From positions 1 through 44,755 of the forward strand of contig JAGBCU010000057.1 in assembly GCA_017937865.1 (NCBI GenBank): DNA of 44,755 bases, given 5' to 3'. Below the pieces are notes generated by a model. It made no database searches, was not told the DNA's origin, and saw nothing but the letters and a program-made list of their open reading frames with translations. A program made the position numbers and the translations under genes. The stretch comes from Clostridia bacterium. GTDB taxonomy: Bacteria > Bacillota > Clostridia > Oscillospirales > Acutalibacteraceae. Shown here in pieces: positions 34,251 to 43,100 of the stretch (the stretch's first letter is position 1; every line of letters starts with the position of its first letter).

Positions 34251-35278
34251 TGTCTGATTTATATTCAAAAGAAAACATTAAGAAAAAACGTACCTTCCCA
34301 ACTAAAAATACGATACTTCTTGTAGTTTTAGTTTCTATTCAAATAGCTGTAATTGTATTTGCTTGTTTATACAAGCCCCAACCTCTTGATGTTATTAAAG
34401 AGTACGACGTAGTTGTCGTGCCGGCTGATGACGGTAGCCTGGACGTTGAATATACGTTGCTTTGGGAAGCGGTTGATACCTCTGAAGAATTAACCTGGAT
34501 TGAAATAGGTCTTGCGAATCCTTATTATACCGTTTATGAAGACTCGTTATCCTCTAATATAGCCGAGTATTCATATATTAACGAAGACGGCTACGTTGCC
34601 TTAAGACTTGATTTTAAAGAATCATACATCGGCGGTGACCAATTCAGATTTTCTTTCAGAATAAATCAAAGCTCAATGCTCTGTAAGAGCGATAATTATT
34701 ATTTCTATGAATTTGTTCCCGGTTGGTTTAATGAAACTCCCATTGAGCAATATGAATTCAGATGGAAGCTTGAAGACTCGATAATGCAAAACAACAGTAA
34801 TTCTCAGCGTAGCGGTTTTGCTGTGTGGTCCGGAAGTATGGAATGTGGCGATTATTGCTTGATGACCGTTTTCTATTCACCGGAAAGCTTTTTAAACTGT
34901 GCTACTGTTGACTACCAAGCATTTGATGATAGTGGCGCTTACAACGGTCTATCAGGTGACAAAACAGCTGCAATAATGGTGGCAGTTTTCATTATAATTG
35001 TTATTGCGATAATTGAAGTTAATTTAGTAGATAGCTTTGTTTCTTACAGCCGAGGTCGAGGCTTTTTAACCGGTTACGGATATCACGTTCATACCTTTGG
35101 TCGTGTTAATCCCGTGTATGCCCGTCATAGAGATGCAGCGGCACTTTCAGCATCTTCCACCGGTCATGGCGGAAGAGGTGGCGGCGGTTGTGCGTGTGCT
35201 TGTGCATGCGCTTGCGCTTGTGCCGGCGGTGGCAGAGCAGGGTGTAGCCAGAAAGATACTTTTAAAAATAAGAAATAA
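34250..35278 (+). CDS. two-TM protein with a (Cys-Ala)6 cytosolic tail, candidate radical SAM substrate
   Basis: A 342-residue protein. TM1 is at about 21-41 and TM2 at about 239-258, framing an all-beta-looking ectodomain (45-235) that resembles the DUF2207 N-terminal type (VVVPADDGSLDVEYTLLWEA). After TM2 comes a tail of about 80 residues: an aromatic/basic part (FLTGYGYHVHTFGRVNPVYA), then GHGGRGGGG, six Cys-Ala dipeptides at residues 314-325, and GGGRAGC. The Cys and Ala codons vary (TGT/TGC; GCG, GCT, GCA, GCC), which argues for selection on the peptide. The N-terminal positive charges (KENIKKKR) favour N-in, which places the tail in the cytosol, where the coupled radical SAM enzyme could act. 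No known family assignment; maturation is inference. Confidence 0.82.
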   Translation: MSDLYSKENIKKKRTFPTKNTILLVVLVSIQIAVIVFACLYKPQPLDVIKEYDVVVVPADDGSLDVEYTLLWEAVDTSEELTWIEIGLANPYYTVYEDSLSSNIAEYSYINEDGYVALRLDFKESYIGGDQFRFSFRINQSSMLCKSDNYYFYEFVPGWFNETPIEQYEFRWKLEDSIMQNNSNSQRSGFAVWSGSMECGDYCLMTVFYSPESFLNCATVDYQAFDDSGAYNGLSGDKTAAIMVAVFIIIVIAIIEVNLVDSFVSYSRGRGFLTGYGYHVHTFGRVNPVYARHRDAAALSASSTGHGGRGGGGCACACACACACAGGGRAGCSQKDTFKNKK

Positions 35279-35291
35279 TGTTGCATAAATT

Positions 35292-35322
35292 AACCCCCAC
35301 GTTCATATTGAACGTGGGGGTT
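35292..35322. terminator. hairpin between convergent genes, 14-bp perfect stem
   Basis: AACCCCCACGTTCA (35292-35305) and TGAACGTGGGGGTT (35309-35322) pair perfectly around a 3-base loop. T runs on either side are weak, but the position between the convergent Cys-Ala protein and ceramidase genes supports a shared terminator. Confidence 0.8.
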
Positions 35323-35344
35323 ATTATATATGTTAGCAGATTAA

Positions 35345-37753
35345 TTATACACGAACGATGCTTTCTTTAAGCTCTGCAAGACCATCGATAAGTGCTGAAG
35401 CAACGCCTTCACCGAGAGAAATAAGCTCGTGATAGTGGTTAACAGGGTCGCCTAATGTATAGTCGTTATCAGGAACAACGTAACCGATAGCGTCATTCAT
35501 AAGACCGAAGCACTTAACGTCTTCGCCGAAGATAAGTGCAGCTGATGAATAGCCTGATTTAGTTTCAAAGGGCTTTGCAGTAACTGCATACTTAGCTAAA
35601 ACAGTTCTACCGTTAAGAGCAACGATATCCTGACAAATTTCACCGGGAAGGAATACTGTCTTGAACTGGTTACCTAATTCCATATAACCGATTTCGGTAA
35701 CTGTTGAATAAGTACCGTCTTCGTGTGAAATAACAACGTAGTTAGCCATGTTAAGCTTACCGATTGCTTCGATAAGACCGTTTGAAACGGGAACTTCTAC
35801 CTGAGCAACAAGAAGGTTAAGGAAGGGTTCAACCTCAACTTCTTCACAAACAACGTCGTTGCCGTCATCGTCTTTGTTCCAATCTTCATACCAAACAGTG
35901 TAACCGGGGTTAACGGGCATAAGCTCGCCGATAATGGGCTTATTAGTGTTAGTAAGAACCAACTTCTGCTCTTCAGCTTCGTATGTTCTGTCAGTCATAT
36001 CGATTGCTGAAAGCTGGGTGCCGTTTACAGATACGTCATAAGTAACGTCTGTTTCATTTAAAGCAGCGTCAGCAATTGCTTCGTCGATATAAATTGCTTC
36101 GATTTCGTCAGAATCATTAGTAACAGCTACGATACCGCTAGACATAAGGTGAGTGATAGTCAATTCTTCATCGTAAGCATTTTCAACTACAGTGTATTTA
36201 CCGCTCTTGATTGCTACTGTGTTATCTTCAGTATCAACGTCAAATGCGAAATCATTATCTGCATTATCATCTTCGTTGATTTTGTAAACAGCTATTGTAT
36301 CGTTTGCACCAACTAAACCGATTTCTGTGTAGTAAGTTGTTGATAAACCGAAGTCTTTAAATTCTTTTTTAACGTTGCCATTTTCATCGTAGATAGAAAC
36401 TAACTCTGTGTTTTCTGCGATTTCATCAGCATTGTTGTTGATAACAGGGTCTGCAATAACTTCTTCCATTGTTTTATCTAATGAAAGAGCCATTCTTGCA
36501 AGCTCGTAACCGAATCTCATAGATTCTTCAGCTCTGTGGTCAGTAGGAAGGTTGTCGCCTGTAACACCACGAGCCATATAAATAGCAGCAATAGCGCCCT
36601 GGAAGAACATGAAGTTGTAGCCTGCATCTTCAAGGAATTTACCGCAGTAGAAGAGGTAGTCACCGCTGATTTCACGACCGGAGTTGCTTTCTGTAGGAAG
36701 ACCTGCAACGTCGGGGTGAGCTGCGATGTTAAGCATCATTGTCTTAGTTGATGCAGTGTCATCGGGGTAGAAAGTAAATCTTTCGATATCAGTCATAGCT
36801 ATCTGTGATTCACCTGAATCGTAAGGTCTGCCTTCTTCGTCAAGCTCAAATACGATTTCGCCTGCAGCAGGACGGTTCTTGTTCTGGAAATAATCCTGAC
36901 CGATATCTTTTGTTGCATAGGTAAGAACACCGGGTTCCATATTTGTGTGAGCCTCGATAAGCGCGTTAGCAACCTTATCTTTAAGGAATTCCATATAAGC
37001 GGGGTTAGTACCCTGAACTAATTCTTCACCTGTACCAAAAGCACTGTTAAGACCGTTGCTTGCGATCTTTGAAAGAGTTTTTGTCCAAAGACCTTCTGTG
37101 TCGATACAGCTATGTGTATGAGTAGAAGCAATGTTGATAGCAACGATATTGTTAGCCTCTGCGTATTCAGCAAGACGTTCACGGATATCCTTGATATCAG
37201 CGTTTGTAATACCGATACAGTCGATAGTAGCAAATAAAACTGTGCCTCTGTCTGTGCCGTCGCTGATAGCAATACATCTTGCCTTCATATCATCCTGAAC
37301 GCCTTTGATGTTTACGATGCCTTCAACAACGTTTGAGAAACCGTTTTCAATTGCAATGTAACCGCCGAGGAAATATGTACCGTTAGAGTAATCGTAGGGG
37401 ACAAGGCTTGTGTTAGCATAGCCTAAATGCCACTGAGCATCTGCATCTGCAGAAGATTTGAACTCGTTGCCGGTACCGGAATAGAAGTTCTTTGAGATTT
37501 TATCAGTGTTACCTAACTCGCTGTCGGGCACGAAGCCGGGACCGTCAGGGAAAAGACCTGATAAAAGGTTTGCAATAAAGTTTAAAAGGGTTTCAACGAT
37601 ATCAGCAAAAATAACGCCGATAGGGTTGTCTGCTTCACCGCTGATGATCGGGTAAGCACTTGAAGCACTTGCAGTTACTGCACCGAAAGATGCAAAAGTA
37701 AGAGTAAGCGCAAGAACAACAGCGATGAGTTTTGTTAATCTGCTTTTTCTCAT
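35345..37753 (-). CDS. secreted neutral/alkaline ceramidase-like hydrolase
   Basis: An 802-residue secreted protein. It has a signal peptide (KLIAVVLALTLTFASFGAVT, cleavage near residue 30, ASA-SS). The N-terminal two thirds matches neutral/alkaline ceramidases: FATIDCIGITNADI, INIASTHTHS with His212 and His214, NIAAHPDVAG with His346, and MFFQGAIAAIY. Histidines in these positions bind zinc in the family. A possible beta-rich insertion (about 450-620, DENADNDFAFDVDTEDNTVA) is acidic and unlike standard ceramidases. Later motifs ELGNQFKTVFLPGEICQDIV and NDAIGYVVPDNDY match the family C-terminal half. It would cleave the amide of ceramide-like lipids outside the cell; true substrate unverified. 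ATG has AAAAGGAG upstream. Confidence 0.82.
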   Translation of the reverse strand: MRKSRLTKLIAVVLALTLTFASFGAVTASASSAYPIISGEADNPIGVIFADIVETLLNFIANLLSGLFPDGPGFVPDSELGNTDKISKNFYSGTGNEFKSSADADAQWHLGYANTSLVPYDYSNGTYFLGGYIAIENGFSNVVEGIVNIKGVQDDMKARCIAISDGTDRGTVLFATIDCIGITNADIKDIRERLAEYAEANNIVAINIASTHTHSCIDTEGLWTKTLSKIASNGLNSAFGTGEELVQGTNPAYMEFLKDKVANALIEAHTNMEPGVLTYATKDIGQDYFQNKNRPAAGEIVFELDEEGRPYDSGESQIAMTDIERFTFYPDDTASTKTMMLNIAAHPDVAGLPTESNSGREISGDYLFYCGKFLEDAGYNFMFFQGAIAAIYMARGVTGDNLPTDHRAEESMRFGYELARMALSLDKTMEEVIADPVINNNADEIAENTELVSIYDENGNVKKEFKDFGLSTTYYTEIGLVGANDTIAVYKINEDDNADNDFAFDVDTEDNTVAIKSGKYTVVENAYDEELTITHLMSSGIVAVTNDSDEIEAIYIDEAIADAALNETDVTYDVSVNGTQLSAIDMTDRTYEAEEQKLVLTNTNKPIIGELMPVNPGYTVWYEDWNKDDDGNDVVCEEVEVEPFLNLLVAQVEVPVSNGLIEAIGKLNMANYVVISHEDGTYSTVTEIGYMELGNQFKTVFLPGEICQDIVALNGRTVLAKYAVTAKPFETKSGYSSAALIFGEDVKCFGLMNDAIGYVVPDNDYTLGDPVNHYHELISLGEGVASALIDGLAELKESIVRV

Positions 37754-37807
37754 GGTTTTTTTCTCCTTTTATATCGCCTAAAAGCCGACGATATTATTTG
37801 ATACCAT

Positions 37808-37836
37808 ATTTTACAATATATATAAGTTTTTTTCAA
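37808..37836 (-). promoter_or_regulatory. sigma-A-type promoter for the ceramidase-like gene
   Basis: On the minus strand TTGAAA (37831-37836) and TAAAAT (37808-37813) are 17 bases apart, about 55 bases upstream of the ATG. Confidence 0.72.
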
Positions 37837-37930
37837 CTATCAATATTACTAAATAATCACATTTCAATTCTATATTTTGCACAAAATTTTCAATATAAAT
37901 TTGTTGCTAAAATATATGATTGATTTTGTA

Positions 37931-37959
37931 TTGACATTTCGCTTTTCTTTGTGTAAAAT
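37931..37959 (+). promoter_or_regulatory. strong sigma-A-type promoter
   Basis: A perfect TTGACA (37931-37936), a 17-base spacer and TAAAAT (37954-37959), about 35 bases before the ATG at 37996. It diverges from the ceramidase promoter. Confidence 0.85.
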
Positions 37960-37995
37960 ATTAAGGAATTATTATGTATCAAGGGGGATACAAAT

Positions 37996-39105
37996 ATGCG
38001 TAAGAAAAAAGAAAAGAATCTTAATCCCGAATCAAACGTTCCTGCAACTCCTGTTGACGGCAATGTCGTTAAAATAGTTGCAATGGTTATTGTTACTTGC
38101 ATTGTTGTAGGTCTTGTTTCAAGTACTGCAATTAAGCTTGCAGCTTCTACTTATTATTTACAGACTCAGCGTAAGTTAGCAACTAACATTCCGCTTGTTG
38201 ATGCGGCTCTTGATAAAATTACTGATGGTGAAGCAGGTGCTCCTCTTCCCACTGACCCGCCTACAACCCAGGCTCCTACAACTCAGGCACCCTCTACAAC
38301 TCAGGCACCTTCTACAACAAAGGCTCCTGATACAACGAAAGCTCCTGATACAACAAAGGCACCTGACACAACAAAGGCTCCCGAAACAACAAAGGCTCCT
38401 GAAACAACAGAGCCCGAAACTGATTCACCTGAAACTATCAAGCAGAAGCAGGATATTCTTAATCAGTATAAAGCTCTTGTAAGCTATGCTAAAACTGTAG
38501 GTAAACCTTCATTTACCAAGGTTACATACAGATCTCTTCAAAAAGACTTTTTAACAGGTACCCTTCTTCATAGCGTTGATAAAGCATATGCAGATTATTT
38601 CGTTTCAAAAGAAGCTGCTGAGGCTGCTCCTGTATTAGTTCCTGCTAATACTGCAACAAGCGAGTTACTTATAAATCATCAGTTATATGCTTGTATGCTT
38701 GCAACTGAGGATGCTTCTGCAGCTATCAAAACAGCTACAAGCGTTGATCTTGAGGACGGCAACAAAAAGCTTACAATCGTTCTCAGAGATGAAACCGATC
38801 CAGCTGTAACTGCTCCTGATGCTGAAAAAGCAGCAAGCTTTACAAGTGCAATGTTCCCCGTTGTTACTGCTGATACACTCAAAGAAAAGGTTAATTCCAC
38901 TCTCATTATTTCTGAAATTTCTTCTGCATCTGTTACTTATTCAGATTGTACTGTTGAGGTTATCTATAATCCCGCTACAGGCAGAATTATTTCAATGACT
39001 CAAACAGTTAATTATACAGGTAGCTTCAAGGGTATGCTCCTTACAAGTACCGGTACAGTTACCGAAGTTTCAGAATACAAAGATTTCAATTACGGAGCTT
39101 TTTAA
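37996..39105 (+). CDS. membrane-anchored protein with Thr/Pro linker, function unknown
   Basis: A 369-residue protein I cannot assign to a family. The N-terminus is cytosolic and basic, followed by a TM segment at about 25-50 (IVAMVIVTCIVVGLVSSTAI). Residues about 88-140 are a low-complexity Thr/Pro linker in about nine PTTQA/PDTTKA-type units. The extracytoplasmic domain (about 145-369) includes KLTIVLRDETDP, LIISEISSASVTYSDCTVEV and ISMTQTVNYTGSFKGM, an alpha/beta pattern that may be a lipoprotein-like binding domain. The Thr/Pro linker is likely a spacer through the wall. No LPXTG or lipobox was found. It has a perfect -35 promoter, AAGGGGGA ribosome site and its own terminator, so it is a one-gene unit. 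Confidence 0.75.
   Translation: MRKKKEKNLNPESNVPATPVDGNVVKIVAMVIVTCIVVGLVSSTAIKLAASTYYLQTQRKLATNIPLVDAALDKITDGEAGAPLPTDPPTTQAPTTQAPSTTQAPSTTKAPDTTKAPDTTKAPDTTKAPETTKAPETTEPETDSPETIKQKQDILNQYKALVSYAKTVGKPSFTKVTYRSLQKDFLTGTLLHSVDKAYADYFVSKEAAEAAPVLVPANTATSELLINHQLYACMLATEDASAAIKTATSVDLEDGNKKLTIVLRDETDPAVTAPDAEKAASFTSAMFPVVTADTLKEKVNSTLIISEISSASVTYSDCTVEVIYNPATGRIISMTQTVNYTGSFKGMLLTSTGTVTEVSEYKDFNYGAF
38260..38415 (+). repeat. degenerate 15-18 bp tandem repeat encoding the Thr/Pro linker
   Basis: About nine in-frame units, each coding for P-(S/D/E)-T-T-(Q/K)-A or the 5-residue form PTTQA. The 18-base units at about 38320-38400 differ mostly at third positions and in the Asp/Glu codon, suggesting expansion by duplication followed by drift. 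Confidence 0.85.
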
Positions 39106-39123
39106 TTTAACTGAAAACTAACG

Positions 39124-39154
39124 AAAGAACAAGCGTTATGCTTGTTCTTTTTTT
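39124..39154 (+). terminator. Rho-independent terminator
   Basis: AAAGAACAAGC (39124-39134) and GCTTGTTCTTT (39140-39150) form a perfect 11-bp stem with a 5-base loop, followed by T's. It ends the Thr/Pro-linker gene 19 bases after its stop. Confidence 0.9.
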
Positions 39155-39155
39155 G

Positions 39156-39171
39156 TTGTCAAAAGTGACAA
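39156..39171. other. 16-bp palindrome TTGTCA-AAAG-TGACAA
   Basis: Two perfect 6-base arms around AAAG, directly after the terminator T tract and about 136 bases before the wall-repeat gene. It could be an operator or a backup hairpin (it is followed by GTTTTTT). I found no convincing promoter for the next gene in 39172-39307. Confidence 0.4.
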
Positions 39172-39307
39172 GTTTTTTGTAATGAAATTGTAACAATCTA
39201 CAAACTTTTAAAAACAGCAATAAAATAAACGAAGTCTTTTTTTAAAACCGTCATATATAGTTGAAAAGCAATTTTTATTGCTTGAAAAATATGAAAGGGT
39301 GTTAAAA

Positions 39308-40090
39308 ATGGAAAAAGTAAAAAACGGAAAAACGAGAAGAAAATTGAAAATTATTTCTGTTGTTTTCTCGGTTGCTTTAGTTTTAGCGGTTTTGGTATCG
39401 CTACCGTTTATTTTTGAAAACAATCAATTGATTTTTAAAGATGAACAAAAAACGGTAACGCATAAAACCGAATCCGAGGGAGAAGAGCAAAATCAGGTTT
39501 CAACGGCTTCATACGTTGAAGGCTTAACCCTTGCTCAAGACGAAAACGGCGCATGGTATTGTTCCTTAAACGGTGCAATTTATACTGATTATAAAGGCGT
39601 AGTTTATTACGATAATAATTGGTATTTCGTTGAAAACGGTTGGCTGAATTGGGGGTATACAGGTGTTGCCTACAGTGGTTATGACGGTAAATGGTATTTT
39701 GTCGAAAACGGTATTTTGAATTGGAATTATACCGGTTTTGCTTACAGTAGCTATGATACTAAAACGTATTATGTAAAAAATGGTGCTTTGATTTGGGACC
39801 TTACCGGTTTTATATATCAACCTGACGGCGATTGGTATTACGTAAACGCCGGAGTTTTTGACGATTCATTAACAACGTTAGTTAATTATAAAGACGTTTG
39901 GTACTACATAGAAAACGGTAAAATCAATTGGAGTTACGACAGCTTGTTTTATTTTAACAATGAGTGGTTTTACATCCGAGGCGGAACAATTGCTTGGGAT
40001 TATACAGGCTACGTATATTTTTACGGAGTGAATTACTATATAACAGGTGGCTGGCTTGATTGGAGCCACGAAAACAATCAAAATTTATAA
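39308..40090 (+). CDS. membrane-anchored protein with seven aromatic wall-binding-type repeats
   Basis: A 260-residue protein. A TM or signal-anchor segment lies at about 14-33 (IISVVFSVALVLAVLVSLPF), then a short acidic linker. From about residue 90 there are seven repeats of 22-24 residues with the pattern W-Y-F-V-E-N-G-x-L-N-W-x-Y-T-G (for example KWYFVENGILNWNYTGFAY), degenerating toward the C-terminus. These resemble choline/glucan-binding (CW-type) repeats that hold proteins to the wall or to polysaccharide. The ATG has GGGTG 9 bases upstream. The next gene starts 19 bases downstream on the same strand, so the two are likely co-transcribed and might act together at the surface. Confidence 0.8.
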   Translation: MEKVKNGKTRRKLKIISVVFSVALVLAVLVSLPFIFENNQLIFKDEQKTVTHKTESEGEEQNQVSTASYVEGLTLAQDENGAWYCSLNGAIYTDYKGVVYYDNNWYFVENGWLNWGYTGVAYSGYDGKWYFVENGILNWNYTGFAYSSYDTKTYYVKNGALIWDLTGFIYQPDGDWYYVNAGVFDDSLTTLVNYKDVWYYIENGKINWSYDSLFYFNNEWFYIRGGTIAWDYTGYVYFYGVNYYITGGWLDWSHENNQNL

Positions 40091-40109
40091 TTGAAAGTGG
40101 GTGGAAAAT

Positions 40110-43100
40110 GTGAAAAATAATAAGATAACAGTAAAAATATTTTCGATACTACTCTCTGTTTTGATAATATCTAATATTCTGCCGATGCAGGTTTTTGCGG
40201 AAGAGGTAACCTCATTAAATCAAGAAAATACAGTAATCGGTGAAACGGCTGAAACTGAAACAACTGAAACTGAAGCCGTTGAAGCTGAAAGAGAAATTTT
40301 AAGCGAAGAAGCTTCAAAGCGTGAAGAATACGTTAAGCATTTCAGAATGAGTGACGGCACTTATCAGGCGGTGCAGTATGAAACGCCCGTTCATTTTGAA
40401 AATAATAATGAATGGATTGAATACGATAATACGTTAGAAGAAACGGAAGCTTTAGCTGAAGAAAATGAAGGCAAAATCATTAAAAATAAAGACTATATTA
40501 ACAAGCTTGCCGATTTCAGCGTAAGATTTTCTAAAAAAACAAATGGTCATAAATTCGTGCGATATGAAAAAGACGGTTATGAATTATCCTGGTATTACGA
40601 GGATGCAAAGAAAAAATATGCTGAAGTAATAGAAATTGAAGAAGACGGTGACGAAACTACCTTAGAGAAAAACTCTTCTCAGGTGGTTTATGAGGGCGTT
40701 TTCAAGGATACGGATTTGCAATATATCGTAAACGCAGAGGGCGTTAAAGAAAATATTGTGCTTAATAGCGATAAATCACCAACAGAATACGTTGCACAGT
40801 ATAAAGCAAACGGTCTTACACCCGTTGAGATTGACGATAAAACTATCGAATTGCAAAACGAAAAAGGCGAAGCAATTTATATAATTTCAGCACCGTATAT
40901 GATTGATAACAACGGTGAGGTTTCAAACAATCTTACACTTGAATTATCTGACGTAAAAAACAACAAATTTACAGTAACTTTGACTTTGGATTCTTCCTGG
41001 TTGCAAGAAGAGAGCAGAGCTTATCCCGTTATTGCCGACCCTGCCATTGTTACGAGTCAGTATTGGGGAGAATCAACCTCGTCTTCAAGTGCTTTTGTTT
41101 CTTCCAGACACGCCGGAAAGTGCTATGGAAAAGGCACGAGTGGCTACGAAGGTAGTTTGTATGTTGGTTTTGAAACGGTTGTAAGTAATTTAGCCGATGA
41201 ATACGGTTTATCAAGACAAGTTGTTCGCGGTTATTTCCAATGTCCGCAATTGCCTCAGTTAAGCATTGCTGATAAAGTTGTTGATGCAAAAGTCAATTTT
41301 TGTTGTCAGCTTTCATCTGTTAACACAATTCTTTTATACGGTGTAACTGAGGCTTGGGAAAGCAATAGTATTACCTGGAATAATCAACCAGATAAGGAAG
41401 ATAATATCGCTGATTATAATCATATTTCTTCCGAAATTCCTAACTTAACTTATCCCTGGAGTAACCCGTCTTCGTGGTTGAGTTGGGAAATTACCGATTT
41501 AGTTCAAAAATGGTATACAGACCCATCAACTAACCATGGTTTTGTTCTTAAAGCGTTAAATGAAGAAGTGGGCTATAAAACATGGTTGTATTCAAGTGAC
41601 TATAACGGTAAATACTATGCACGTCCTTTTATAACCATTACCTACCGTAATATGTCCGGTTATGAGGATTATTATAGCTATACGAGCCTTAGCTCAGGCA
41701 GGGGCGGTACGGCGAGCGTAAATAACTATAACGGTAACCTTGTGTTTACCCAACCCTTAACCCTTGATACTGGCTGTAATATTATGCCCGTTAACCTTAG
41801 CCTTGTTTACAATAACAATGGAGATGCAAATCCCTTTGGCTTTATGGGTAACAGAGTTCAAACCAATTTCCATATATACTTAAGGTATGATGAAGCCCTT
41901 GCAGGAAACGGCTTCAGGTATTATTTACACGATGCCGACGGTACAAAGCATTGGTTTTACTTTGAAAATGATTCAAACGTGGGTAAGGATGAGGATGGCT
42001 TAGGCTATACCCTTGAATATTTAGATAAAACCGTTGCACCTTATGCAGAATTTTTAATAACCGATAAAAATAAAAATAAAATGTATTTTGATGAGTGGGG
42101 CTGGCTATTAAAAATAGAAAACAGCAACAACGTTGCCATAACCTTAGAATACGAAACCTACGAAGATCATTTCAGAATTAAAAGCATTACGGACGGCATA
42201 GGCAGGAAATATCTTTTCGGTTATCACGAATATTACCATAATTCAATAATTAACTTTACTGACCCGGTTGGTAGGGTTACGTATATTTATACCGACGGCA
42301 ACAAGAATTTATCAAGCGTATGCTTTCCTGACGGCAAGTCGATATATTTAAATTACGGCAGTAACGGATTGCTTTCGGAAATTTATGATATTGACGGCAA
42401 TAAAACGGCAATTTCATATCACAATTCAGTACAAAAGCAGGTTTACGAATTTGCTTGGGGTAAGCCTGAAAACGTTTTAGATTATTACAATTTCATCTAT
42501 AAACAAAACGCAACCGAGATTACCGACAGTCAAGGCAGAAAATTCACTTATCAGTTCAATGATTGGGGTCAGAATACTGCCATTGTTTCCAATGAAAACG
42601 GAAATGCACAGTTTTTTAAATATAACAACTCTTCTGATGCAGCTACGAACGCGAAAAACTCAAGCAGAAACAAAGTGTTATCCTCTTCAAAGGTAATTAA
42701 CAGCGTAAGTAATTATCTTATCAATTCAGGCTTCCAAAGAGATTTTTGGGGCTATTGGAGTTGGAATAAAAATACAGATTATCCAACTGAGTATTCAGTT
42801 GTAAACGATATCGGCTGTCTTACAAATAAGGCCTTGAAAATTTCAAAAGAATCGTGGAATACGTATGAATCTCTTTCAGCTCAAACAATAACAGGTTTGA
42901 AAAGTGGTTGGTACACCGCATCGTGTTACGTTAATACATTTGGTGAAACACTCGGCGGTGACGGTTTAATTTTCGGTTATCAAGTTTGGGGTATTCCTTA
43001 CGGCGAATATCCTGAGGTGTCGGGAAACTGCGAAAAGGTGATAAAAACTGACGGTTGGGAAAGGCTTGAGGTTTCCTTTTATGTACCGGCAGATAAGGAA

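Noticed and set aside
34250..35278. Metallothionein-like or sequencing artefact explanation for the Cys-Ala run
   Set aside because: Codons vary along the run, the frame continues to a normal stop followed by a terminator, and the strict alternation with Ala is unlike known metallothionein spacing.
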